Shown here one piece after another: positions 28,455 to 41,079 of a DNA stretch of 64,000 nt. Position numbers and translations under genes: made by a program. The stretch is from Tetrahymena thermophila SB210. Its lineage: Eukaryota > Ciliophora > Oligohymenophorea > Hymenostomatida > Tetrahymenidae. The DNA lies in assembly GCF_000189635.1 (NCBI RefSeq), contig NW_002476144.1:17184-81183 (forward strand), read 5' to 3'. The notes under the pieces are model-generated. The model was not told the DNA's origin, did no database searches, and saw only the letters and a program-made list of their open reading frames with translations. The stretch's first letter is position 1. Every line of letters starts with the position of its first letter.

Positions 28455-30462
28455 TACATTTAATATTTGATAAAATTTATGTTGATTTATTTCATTCATT
28501 TATTTGTTTATTTTCAAATAAAAATTTGTATTTATATATTTAGAAGTGTTTGTTTCATTTGAATATAGATTTGAAATTTTTTATTATTAAGTTGTTTTCT
28601 AAATAAAATAAATCCAAATTTTTTCAAAATTTTCAAAATTTAATATTAATTATTTTTTTCTTTAAAATTTTTTATTGAATATAAGCAATCCTTTTATTTT
28701 TTATAAATCAATATATTAAATATATTTCTAAATATAAATACTTAAAATCTAATATAAATAAGCTTTAATGATAAATCTAGATAGATATTAATTTCTTTAA
28801 ATATTAAGATACTATCAAAAGATGTTTTTTAAGGATAAAATGAGAAAACTCATCAATACATATACCATAAAATATTTAGTAACAAATAATACTATTGTTT
28901 ACAAAAATATGAGATATGATCTTATTCATAATTTTAGAAATTCAAAATTGAAAATAGTAATAATAAAAATAATGAAGATTGTAAACCAAACTGTTCAAAA
29001 CATAAATAGCTATCAAAAATAATTTCATAATTCTTAATTAAAAAATAAAATTTAGGATTTCTTTTTATTGAACTTTAAAAAATCTATGTTAACAGAAGTT
29101 AACTGGAATAAAAATAATTTAATTTTTTTTATTTTAAAATTTGCTATTATTTCGATTCTCTTAGGTCTTGAAAAAATATCTATTTATAATTTATTTTAAT
29201 TTTATATATTTTTAATATTTATTTATTTAATTTTATATTTTAAATTTTATTTCTTTTTGTTATATTTTTAAAAATTTTAATTTAATTTATAATTTTTATT
29301 TATATTTTATTATTTTTCTTTAAATATTTATTATATCTCTTATTTTTATTGCCTGTAGCTCAATCTTCAAAAAGCTCTCATTCAATTCATCTATCTCATC
29401 AGCTTTAAGTTTTTAATGTATTTAATATTGCATGATTGTTAGAGGAAGAAAATAATAATAATAAAAGAGGGTGTTAATAGTTTTTTTGATATTTCCACTT
29501 AACTTAAGAGTTAGAAATGTTGTTAAATTTCAAATTTTCTGCTTTAAAAGAAATTGGTGTCAAAAACTTAAACCGCGTAAGGTGTACTATTGGAATTTCT
29601 CATTTTTTATTTTCCTTTTAAAAATTATCTTTTAAAACAGAATAATTTGACTATATTTTTTTGTTATTTTTTGTTTTTTAATTTTTTTTACAAAAATTAA
29701 TTATGAATTTAATTTAGTTTTTTAAGATTAATAAATGAAAATAAAAATAAAATTACTTTGTATCTGAAAAAAGAAGGCATTTAATTTTCTAATTTGATTT
29801 TTTCTTTCAATTAATTAATAACTTTTTGTTTACCTGCTTATTTTCCTGTCTATCTCAAACATTTTTACTTTAAAATAGGAAAGAATTTATTTTATATTTT
29901 ATTTTAAGCATTATATAATCTATTTTATCAGTTTAAAAAATATTATATGGAGAAAAAATTTATTTGAGAAATTCCATAAAATGTAGTAAATTTTTGTATT
30001 TGTTTATGCTATTAGATTTAAAATTCGAAATGTAATTTTTAACCGATAAAATCTACTTTAGGTTCTTTTCTCATATTCTTGCAATTTTTACTAAAACGCA
30101 GAAAGTAAATATATTGAATTTGGTAAATATAAATAGTATTTCTAAATCATAAATTTTAAATGGCATTTAACATAATTGAATAAATTCAGTTGATTAAAGA
30201 AAGCAGATATTTTAACTTAGACTCACTTATGATAGAAAGTAGAATGAATGATTCTATTTTTGTTTAATAGTTTGTTATAAAATTAAATTTTTATGTAATA
30301 AAGTGAATAATCAAAACTCAATAAATAATAAACACTTTATTAATCACTAAATATTATTAATATAAGTAATAAATAATACAAATTAAAAGCAATAGCATTT
30401 CATTATTTTGATAAAAGTTAATAGGTGCATTATTTATAATTAAACATAAAATTAAAAAAGAG
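28455..30462. other. Intergenic region with one less AT-rich island
   Basis: About 2 kb between tandem genes. Most of it is A/T-rich and featureless. The interval 29340-29610 is clearly less AT-rich and ends in AACCGCGTAAGG, which resembles an exon end and donor, but I could not join it to a downstream exon. Confidence 0.5.
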
Positions 30463-31886
30463 ATGGGTAACTGCTGCACGAATAATCCAGGTAGTGAACA
30501 AGGTAATTTGTAACTCAAGAAACCTGAAGATACACCAAACATCTAATAGGATGAAGCAGATGGAGAAAATACAACATTTACTAAAAACAATCAAAATAAT
30601 GTTTACTCTGCAAAAAAAGATGGTATTGAATCTAGCAGAAAGACTGATGTAGGTTCAAATACAAAAAATAATCTAGAATTTAAAAGTGTAGATAATCCAG
30701 ATACCCTCCAAAGCAGTGTTGCTTGCCACTATCCTTCATAATCAGTAGCAAAACCTATTGATTAAGAACCTGATTAAATTAGTGAAAAGGCTAAAAAGAC
30801 TTAATAAATTCTTGGAGATTACTAATATATTAAGTCATAAGGAATTGAAGAAGGGGCTATAAAATTAGGTCCATACCAGTTTGAAAATGGATCTGTTTAT
30901 ACAGGTTATTGGAAAGTAGGGTTAAGACATGGGAAAGGCAGGCAAGTTTGGAGCGATGGAAGTATTTATGAAGGTTATTGGTAAAATAATACTGCTAATG
31001 GATAAGGTAGATTGATTCATGCAGATGGAGATGTGTAAACTTTCTTAATAATTTTACTTATAACTTTAAAAAATTTGCACAAATGTTTTTAAAAGAGAAT
31101 AAGATTGAAATATATTAAATAAATAAATTATATTCTTTCACTTTAGTTTATATTATGTTATATTCACGAGAAGTAACATTGGTATATTTTAATGACTTAT
31201 TTATTAAAATAGATATGAAGGCTCATGGAAAAATGACAAAGCTCACGGCAAAGGAAAATATATACATTTGGATGGAGCCAAATATGAAGGAGATTGGTAT
31301 GAAGATAAGCAGCATGGATTTGGTGTTGAAATATGGCCAGATAATGCAAAATATGAGGGACAATATGACATGGGTAAAAAGCATGGAAAAGGTACATTTT
31401 TATGGCATGATGGAAGTAAATATGAAGGAGAGTTCGTAAACAATAATATAGAAGGTTTGGGCACATATACATGGAGTGACCAGTAATTTTTCAAAAAAAA
31501 TATTATCTTTTAATAGCATTTTTTTTCTGTTTTTAATTTTTATTAATTTTCATAAAAAACACTTTATTTATGTTTAAAAATTATATTTATTGCAATAATA
31601 TCATAGAAGGAAATATGTAGGCGAATGGAAGAACAATAAAATGGATGGAAAGGGTGTATTTACTTGGAGTGATGGAAGAAAGTATGAAGGTTACTATTTT
31701 GAAGATAAAAAGCAAGGCTATGGTGAATTCGAATGGCCTGATGGTAGAAAGTATAAAGGAGAGTGGAAAGATGGTAAATAGCATGGTAGAGGTATATATC
31801 TTAACTCAAAAGGGATAGAAAGAAAAGGCATTTGGGTGGAAGGAAAGAGAGAAAAATGGGTTGATGATAATGAAGCTGTTTTTTGA
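30463..31886 (+). CDS. MORN-repeat protein with N-terminal acylation signal (373 aa)
   Basis: Three exons (30463-31034, 31213-31482, 31607-31886) sum to 374 codons ending in TGA. The N-terminus MGNCC has Gly at position 2 and Cys at 4 and 5, the classic signature for N-myristoylation plus palmitoylation, so the protein is probably tethered to a membrane. After about 140 polar residues come nine MORN repeats of 23 residues (YEGxWxxxxxHGKGxxxxxDG) plus a degenerate tenth. Both introns are phase 2 and fall at or next to repeat borders. MORN proteins commonly tether membranes to cytoskeletal or signalling partners; here that fits cortex or ciliary membrane, but the site is inference. No kinase or other catalytic domain follows the repeats. 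Confidence 0.93.
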
Positions 31887-33082
31887 TTTAGTTCTACTGA
31901 ATATAATAAATAAATATATCTACTCTAGCTTCAAAAAAAAAAATCAATAACTTGTAATCAATAAAAAAAGTAGAGTTTTCTACTTTTTACATAAATATAA
32001 TCTTAGATAAGTAGAGTTGATGTGAAATCTTACACATAAAATTAATTTAATATTTATAAAATGCTGGCTGGCAAACATAAACAAATAAACTAATAACTAA
32101 GTAACTAACCAACTAATACAAAAATAGATAAATCAATTGAATTTACATATCTAGAAATATTAACTAATCCTTGAAAAATATACAAACTATATATATAATT
32201 TTAAATAAATTATACTTTTTAATGTAAATATACCTACTTATTTTATATAATTTAATGCAGTAGTTTATTAATAATTAAACTAATTTTTTATTTATTTTAT
32301 AACTCAAAAAATAAATTATTTTTTAAATAATTTTATCTAAATAACAAAATTATTAAGTTTAAAAAAAATTATTGATTTCTTTTTTAAAAATATTTTGTTT
32401 TTTATTGATTTAAATTATTTAAAAATATATCTATAAAACAAATTATTAATTAATTTATTAGTTTTTTCATGATTTAGTTCATAATTTAAAGAATTATTTG
32501 GATTAACTAATAACATAAATATATTATTTTTTAAATATTTTAATGAAGATATGAAAATCTTTCAGTTAAGTAAAATCTTTTTAGTCTTTTAAAAAAAATG
32601 TATTTTATTCTCATTGAAAAATATCAAATTATTAACTTAAATATTATCTATATTCATTCTTTCATAATCCTCAAATAAATTAAAAACATAATTTTAAATT
32701 CAATTAGCATAAAATTATCCAATATTTTTAAAATAAAAGATGATATTAACTAATAAATAAATAGAAATATGAATGGAGCAAATAAAAAAATATACTTTGA
32801 AATATTTATTTAATTTACCTACAAAAAAATTTAATAAAATAAATCAAATGAGAAAATATTTGAAAAAGGATTAGAATATATTTTTAATGTCTTGACAAAA
32901 TAACATAAAATTTTTATTTTTGATATTGAGGATTATATTTAAAAATTTATTATAATAATAATGTATATTTTTATAATTCAAAATATGTGAAAATTTTTAA
33001 TTTAAATTTTCAAGCAATAAATTCAAATTTTTTAGTGAATTAATTCTTTTATTTACAATCTAAATCTTTATTAATCTTTACA
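31887..33082. other. AT-rich region between convergent genes
   Basis: It lies between the 3' ends of the MORN gene and BLD10. A/T runs only; no coding frame or structured element is seen. Confidence 0.65.
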
Positions 33083-36000
33083 TCAATTATTATTTTTAGA
33101 TTTAGTAGAGCTTGGAGGAAGAACTTGGTCATATTCTTTTTTTAAATTTTTTACATTTTAATTGAGAGCATAGCTTCTCATACTAGCTTCATTCAATGAT
33201 TTTTAAAATTCTCTTCTTTCTGCCTATATTCTTTCCCAGCCTTACTAATTTTATTAGTCATTGTCTTATTAACGAGGATTTTTTTCATAAGAACTTTTTA
33301 TAGTATCACTCATTTGAGAATCTTTTAAGTTGTAAAGTCTTTTTTCAAGATCTTCTTTTTCTTTTTAATATAAAACCATATTTAATTTTAGTTTACTGTT
33401 TTCTTATCTGAGTTATATTTGTTCGCTTTCTAAAGTTTTGATAAGTTGATTCTTGTCATCAATTTTTTTTTCAAGGACTGGAACGATCTAATTAGTATAA
33501 AGAAATAAATTATATCTAAGTCTTGCTTTTAATTAATTAATTACCTTTTGATCTTTCTATGCAGAGTTGTATAAGCTGTTATTTCTTTCGTTATCTTGAA
33601 GATATCCTTATAAATCTATAAAAAACATGAATTAAAATTCTTTCATAATTAATTTTTTTATTTACTTAAATTTTGCTATTTCATCTCATCAAGCTATCTT
33701 GAAATCTGATCTCTTTCTTAAATTATACTTTGGACTTCAAGAGATTATCTGTGTTAAGCTTAACGTTCCTATCAATATAAAAAAAATAATTAAAATAAAT
33801 TTTATCAAATTTATCTATTTTCATACTCTTAACAAAATTTCTTCAAGTTGGGAGACTCTATTTCTATGGTAATCTAACTCAGAAGCCTTAGCCTCACATT
33901 CACGTTTCAACATATTAAGATTTTCAACTAATTAAATTTTTTCATTTTCTAGAGTCATAAGTTATCTTTGCATTTCATCCCTATTTCCTTCAAGCCCTTG
34001 AGAAACTCTCATCATGCTATCGTATTAACGATGGATATTCTCCTTTTCTTGAATAATATCTCTTATGTGCTAATCAGCTTATTCAAGTTTTTAGTTTAAG
34101 AATGTGATTTATCTTTCCATATTCTTAAGATCATTTATCATTTAGCCTTATTTTCCTTCATGGTGTCCAAGGTGGCCTTGCAACAAAGCCAACTCTTTTT
34201 CTAAATCTTAAGCTTTTCTAAACAAATTTTAATTTTCAATAATTAAATCTTGTGACTGTCTTTCAAGTCTTTCATTATCAATACAAACTTATTTATATTA
34301 TGTAAGAAGATCTGATTTTTCCATTTCAACAGCTCTTAGTCCTTGTTTTTATTTCTTTTCTTCAATCATTACATTATTCAACTTTTAATTTAAACAAATA
34401 AACATTAAAATCACAAATAAATCTCATCTAATAAAATACTTGATGTCTAATATCATCTCTTTCACCAGCTATCTTGACGAGTTCACCTGTAAGATTTTAA
34501 TTTTCTCTTGTTACAACATTTAAGTCATTAGCTAAATCTTGTAATTCCTTGTCCTTGACAGTTAAAGTATACTTACAGTTATCAACTTCTAGGAGGAGTT
34601 ATTATATTTTCTTATTTTAATCCTTAATAGTAGCTTCAAGTTAAATAACTCTTTGAACACTTTGATCAGATTTGCTGCTCAATTCATTTCTCTTATCTCT
34701 CAATTTTTCGAGGTCGTTCTTAAATTAAAAAAATAAATAAATAAATAAAACTTGTATTAATCAATCAAATAATTGATTACTTCATATTGTTCTAAAACCT
34801 GCTTAATCTTTTCGTTTTCTAAGATTTTCTTATCAAGCTATTCTTGTATTTCATCTCTTTCTTAATCAATGGTAACTATTGAATCTTAGGCCTATTTAAG
34901 TTCTTAATTAACTTCATTAAGCTACTTTCCAAGAGATTATATTTCCTTTTGTAATTTTATTTTTTCACCTTCTTCTTCAACACGTTCACTGTTTCTGTTT
35001 TACAATCTCTCTAAGAGTTCTTCCTTTGCTCTTTCCAAACCTTCAGCAATAGTTTTTAATTATTTGTTATTTGTTTCAATTTCATAAATTCTCTGTCTTT
35101 ATTCTGTATTTTCATTAGTTAAAATTTTAATTTCATTTTCAAGATTTTTAACTTTTCTTTCTTCTTTTGACAAGCTGTCCTTAAGATCTTGTACTAATAG
35201 TTCTTAAGTGTTGATTTTCTCTTAGAGTTAGATAGATTTTGTAAAACCGTTTTCTTTGTCGCTCTTTGTATTTAACATTTCTAAAAGAAAAGAACATAAA
35301 TAAATAAGAAAAACTTAATAAATTGTTAAAATTAAAGCTTTAATTACCTTTTCTTAACTCCTTAATTTCTTTTAAATATTCTTCTTTTTAATTATTTAAA
35401 TTCTCAACTTAGCGGGTGCCTTGTGAAATAAGTTATTCCATTTTTCTGACTTCAGTCTATAGGGCCTCTATCTCAATAATTTATTTTCTTTCCCTCTCTC
35501 TTGTTTTCTCTAATTCTAAAGCGATATAAGAATATTCAGTTTCTTTTTCCTTTGATTTTTAGATAGTTTAATTTATAGAATCTGTTTCTTAAGAGATTGA
35601 TTGGAGTTCTTGAGCTAATCTAACTCTCTCATCTCTTTCAATCCTGAGTTAGTCTTAGAGCTTTTTGATACTTTCCTCCTTATCCATAATATCAAATTTA
35701 AGCTAGTCTGCTTCTCTAATAACCTTGAGTCTCTTATCCTCTAAATCAGCTAAATTTAAAAATAAAATAGTTAAAATAAAATCAATAATTAAACTTTATA
35801 AAATTACTAATTTATTCTAATTATCTCTTTTATTTGTCAACAATATCGTCATATTTTCTTTTAATTGCTGTTAACTGCAGATTTTCTCTTTCTGTTTCTG
35901 CTCTTGCAGATTCTATTTAGCGAATTTCTTTAGACTTTTAATCAATTACATCATTACTTAATTTATTTTATCTTTCTAATTCTTTAACTTAGTCTTAAAG

Positions 36001-38258
36001 TATTCTGATTTAAGTAAATTATTCTCTTTGCTTTTCTTCTGCTTCTAAGATCAAGCTCTTTGATTGTTAATTCATTTGCTCCAAATTTCCAATATCTTTT
36101 TTCAAAATGGAATTTTCTTTTTGCAAATTCTCGTAGAGCTTTTCTAATCTTTCTCTTGCTATGCTCTAAGTGTCTACATCACTCTTAAATTTATAAGTAT
36201 CTGTTTTAGCTCTTTCAATTTAATCTTGAAGGAAATCCTTTTACTTCAAAATACGCTCACCCTCTAATTTAGCATCTTTATATTTGTCATTTAAATCTAA
36301 ATTGTCTTACTCAAGACTGCGAATATTGGCCTTTAATCTCAAAATTTCATCATTGAGCAATCTGTTTTCAGAACTTAGACGATCTTAATTAGCATTTGTT
36401 AAATCAATTTCTCTCTAGAGTTGAGAAATCTTGCTATGTAGAATAGCTTTTTCATCTTCATAATCTTAAAGTTAAACTTATTTCTCTTCAAGTTCCTTAA
36501 CATACTTCTCCATTTTACTAAGGGCTTGCTCTTTTTCAGCTCTTACACTCTCAACTGCCTAGCTGAATACTCTTTTATCACTTTAATATGCATTCACTAC
36601 TTAATCTATATTTTAAATAAGTTTAATTAACTTTTATAGATTAATGCTTTCAAAATAATCAATAAATCACCTGCTCTAGAAGCTTCTTGCTTAAGTTACT
36701 CATTTTCTTATTACAGTCTCTTGATTTCGTCTTCTAAATCTTTATATTAATTATCAAACTCTTCCTTGCTAGCATCGTTGTTCTTTAACTTTTCTTCAAG
36801 CTTTTAAAGTTAATTCTTGTACTATTTAAAAAAAAAATTAGATTATAAACACATTAAAATTTTATTTTACTAGATCTTCAATTTGCTTTCTTTTTGCGTC
36901 ATGAGATTCAATTATCCTTCTAGCACTCTCAAGGCTTTAATTTAAATCATAGACCTTATCACTAAGATTTCTGTTTTCTTCTTTGATCATTTATATTCTC
37001 TTCAGGTCAGACTTGAGATTTTTCAATTCTGTGTCCATTTAGTGATTTTCTTTTGTTAAGAAATCAATCTAATGATTGAGTCTTTCAACCTTTTCAACTT
37101 ATTATTCAATTTGATAATCCTTTGAAAGCTTATCGACATTAAGACTACCAACTATTAAAAAATATGAATAATTTCAATATGATTCTAAAAGATAAATTTA
37201 TAAAATTACTGTCAATCTTAGACTAAAGTCTAGTAATCTCTGATTCTCTGTTTTGGATTTATATTTGCATGTGTTTGATTTTTTCATTTAAAAGTACATT
37301 TTTTTCTTCTTGTCCTCTCAATTCTCTTTGCAATTCTTCAATTCGAACATCTTAAGTTCTAATTTAATCAGCCCAATTTCTCATTTCCTCTTCTCTCTAT
37401 AATTTTTTAATAAATTCTATATCAATACAATTCGTTGAGATTTTCAAATTTCAATGTTTTAATAAAAATAAATTGTATAAATTACATTATTCTAGTACTC
37501 ATTAAATTCATTTAGAGGTTTATTTAAGTCAAATTGGTTTCCTTTTTTTGCTAATATAAAAAATAGATTCAATCAACAAAGGAGTTATTAATTGATGATA
37601 ATAATCATATTTACATAATGATATATTAGTAGGAGCTGAAATGTTGGCATTTATGTAAGAGGGAGGTAAATTTTCTAATCCTCCTTATGTAGAAGGTATA
37701 TAAACCTTACTCATAAAAGTGTCAAGTTTCGTCTTAAGAGCTAAATTCTATATAAAAAAGATAAAATTTAAAAAAACAGATTTCCATCCAGTTAAAAATT
37801 TGAAAATTCTGCAAGAAATTGCTTTTTTAAAAATTGTTTTTTGAAAGTCAAAAATGCTTTACTTCATCTTCAACTTTTCTAATTCTAGCTTCCTTTTAAT
37901 CAACCAAGAATTTTAAATCGTTTTTTTCGCCTTCCAATGAATTGTAAGTAGTTTTCCATCTATTGTTAGCAAGTTCTGCATCTTCTTTTACTTTTATCAT
38001 AGCATAATGAAGATCATTATTCTCCTTAATTAATTTAGCATTTTCCTTTTTAAGAGGCTCTAAAGACTACTCTGCTTTAGCAATGTTCTTAAGAGCTTCA
38101 TTATTTTGCTTTTTAACATTTTAATACATCTCTGAAATTTTTAGATTCTCATTAAGAAGCCTTTCAACCATAGCAGCACTTTCAATAGTGAAAGGATAGC
38201 AGTAGTTCAAAGAATCTAATTTCTTTTTGAGAAGCAAGAATTTTTGTTAAGGATCCAT
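33083..38258 (-). CDS. BLD10: BLD10/CEP135 basal-body cartwheel protein
   Basis: Bld10/CEP135 links the cartwheel spokes to the triplet microtubules and is needed for basal-body assembly and stability. About a dozen small introns split a long coiled coil of roughly 1,400 residues from ATG 38256-38258 to TGA 33083-33085. Exon 1 (37863-38258) matches the CEP135 N-terminus: FLLLKKKLDSLNYCYPFT (human YINIRKRLDQLGYRQTLT), then LEPLKKENAKLIKENNDLHY (human LEPYKLENARLSRENNELYL) and NDLKFLVDQ. A later exon has KVERLNHQIDFLTKEN, the family's LNIQVDFLQ block, and another has DLNVVTRENQNLTGEL (human DLATMARENQEISLEL). The order of these blocks is conserved, which makes orthology firm. The upstream neighbour on the same strand is the TauE/SafE gene. 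Confidence 0.92.
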
Positions 38259-39567
38259 ACTTAATTGATTTAAAAGCTTATTAATTCTAATATTATGTGA
38301 TGCTAATTTGCTTCGTATAAAAATACTATTACAAAAAGTATTGATTTTTAATGGTGCTATATAATTGTTTGTTTATATTGCTTTGCTTAATATTTAAAGA
38401 AATCACCAATGTATTAATATTTATTTGATTATAAATTTAATTTCTTCTTTGTTTCTTTTATTTTTTGAATTTATCAATTAACTATCTAAAGATCCTTTTT
38501 ATTTTTTTTATTTTGTGATCTCTAATTTACAATAAGATATTGATTGGCCTTTAAATTTTAATTAAGTTGGAAGTATATTCAGTCTTATAATATTTGAAAT
38601 CTTCTTCATCAATACATGAATTAATTAATAAACATATAAATAGATAACTACTTCTAAATCAAATTTGCGATTGATTGTTTTTAATTCCTCACAAAAATTT
38701 AAAATTGAAAAATAATCTGAACACAAATAATTTAAAAATATTGCAAACAAATGATTTTTTTTTTGATATTTGGATTGGTTTTTTATGTGTTTTTTATAAA
38801 AACTAGTTTAAAAAAGGTTATTATATTCAATAAAAGAGTTACAAGAAAAATCTTTATGAATTTTTAATATTGTAGCACTCAAAATTGTTACTATTTAATA
38901 TTTCATAGATTTATAATAAAAAGCTACAAAAAAAATAATTTTATATCCATTTTTATCCCTATTTATTTTCAATTTGTTATTTGTTTTCTAATTGTAAAAT
39001 TATTTAATTTTTACAAATTTCTTGTAATTTAAATATAAACTCTAATATTTACATAAATCACTCAAAATATCAATTAATTTTATTTTTAAAAAAGCTTAAT
39101 ATTTTATTTAAACTCATAAAATTATTTTAATTTGTTAATTACAAATAAATTTTTAAATAATTTAATTTAATTAAAAAAGAGCTTAAATAAAAATTATTTT
39201 CATTTATGATATTTATTTTTTTAATAATATTTTTATATTCTTTAATTTTTAATTTAAAAAAGATAGTAAAATTTTCCTATTATCATTATTATTTAGGTCT
39301 ATAAATTTCAATATTAATAATTGATGTTAACTTATTTTAAAAAGATTTGTGATTATATTTTATTGCTTTTTTATCTGCTTTTATTTAATAAATTACTTAT
39401 AATAAAAATTATATATTTTGATGAATTAATTGGTTATCATTTTTTATTTTTTAAGAGATAAGAATACAAAAATACGTTATTTATTTTTATTCGTTATATA
39501 AATTTACAGAAAAAATAAAAATAGATTTTAGGAATAAAGTTTTTAAAGAATTTATTTTAAATTAAAA
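38259..39567. other. AT-rich intergenic region
   Basis: It separates the BLD10 start from the 3' end of the TauE/SafE gene, both on the minus strand, and should hold the BLD10 promoter. No coding frame is seen. Confidence 0.65.
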
Positions 39568-41079
39568 TCAGCAAAATTGTCCAAAGTCAAAAAGAGAAGG
39601 CAAGTCAACCATTGCCTTTTACACATTCATAGTACCAAATAGGCAGAAGGCAATAATCATAAAACCAATAATAATTAATATTAATAGTGAAGCTTGGTTA
39701 GTCTTCTTTACATATTATTAAATAGATGATGAAACAATAAAGGAGCTAAGCAGAGCAATTACACTAAAGTAGATAATTTCTTCTGTTTCATAGACACCAC
39801 CCAATGCAAATTATATAGCACTGTTAAAAGCAGTTAAGAACAAAAGACTTATAGAGCAAGGAGTGGTTTTATATGAAGGAATACCTTACTCTAACCATTT
39901 TGGTACTAATACCATACCACCTCCTAAACCAAAAGTAGAACCTATTAAACCAGCTAAAAAGGCAGTCACTGCAAATCCTTACATTTCTTATGCAGTAAGC
40001 TAAGTATCATCAGAAGAAGTATTTACCACTAATTTTTCTTCTATTTTATTTTAAATAACTAAACCTGCAATAATTCCTTTCACTAACAAATATGCCACGT
40101 ATGCTGAAGCCAAGTTAGAAATTTGATACAAAAAGCCGCAAGGAGGTATACCGAGCAATGAATCAAATTTAGAACCACCTCTCAAAAGAGAGAAAACTGC
40201 AAAACCTAACGTAATACAGAATATTTTTGAAAGCAAACTTTTGGGATATTGCTCTTTTTTAGATGATTAAGAAATTGGTGGTAAACCATTTTCATTGGGT
40301 TATTTTAATTCATAAAGAGGAGAGGATTGGTCAGATTTATTATTATTTTAATTTTCTTGTACTTCTTTAGCCTTTTCACGCTTGTAGGATTTGTATGTTT
40401 TGGTAAGACTTTGAAGAATAAAGAATGCCAAAGCAAAAGCAAGAACAATCTAAGGTATAAACTTATTTAAAGCAACACCATAAATTGATCCAACCATAAT
40501 AGTTGGTAAAGATAGGACAACTATTCTATAATCAATTACAGGGCCTCCATCTTTAGATTTTTATTTCATAAAGGACATTAGATTACCAAGAGAAGCACTG
40601 AAAATTGTGATAAAAACAAGGGCAATGCTTTTTTTAGTTTCATATCCAAAGAAAGACATTAAAACTGGTACTACAATTAAACCACCACCAATACCAGCAG
40701 CTTAACCTATTCCGACAACTACGAGAATAACCACACTACCTAACAATTCAGTTAAAGTCATTGGGAATAAATTCTTTCTCTAGCACTAAAAATGCTAATT
40801 ACAGACTTGCATATATCCACAATCAGAATCTGCTTCACACTAATGTTCCAATTCGTTTTCTTAACTTGTTAACTATGTGTCATCTGAATCACTTTCTTAA
40901 TTTTCTGTTTATTGAAGTATTGTTTTGTCATTTTAAGAAGGGCTTTAATTAGTAGAATTAGAGGCTGATGGTGAATTTTCATTTTGCTAATCCTTTGATT
41001 AAATGCTTTGAACTATGGTATCATCACATTTTATTATTGCTAATAAAAGCATTAACAAAATAATCTTTTTAATTGACAT
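39568..41079 (-). CDS. TauE/SafE-family membrane transporter with Cys-containing ectodomain (503 aa)
   Basis: A single exon of 504 codons, ATG 41077-41079 to TGA 39568-39570. The TauE/SafE (DUF81) family comprises presumed anion or organosulfur exporters of the membrane; the substrate here cannot be read from sequence. The protein begins with a signal peptide (MSIKKIILLMLLLAIIKCDD), then a Ser/Gln/Asn-rich segment and a short Cys module, CEADSDCGYMQVCNQHFQC. The transporter follows as two halves, each opening with the family's Gly-rich motif: GIGGGLIVVPVL in the first and GLGGGMVLVPKW in the second, separated by a charged cytoplasmic loop of about 60 residues. About eight hydrophobic helices are visible. 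Length fits the eukaryotic, plant-like members, which also carry an N-terminal extension. Confidence 0.9.

Noticed and set aside
28822-29022. Plus-strand 66-codon frame starting MFFKDKMRKLIN
   Set aside because: It is A/T-rich with no neighbouring exon, motif or composition shift; such frames are expected by chance here.
31197-31494. Minus-strand frames opposite the MORN repeats
   Set aside because: The 69-bp coding repeat of the MORN gene produces long antisense frames in every register; the sense frame is clearly the gene.
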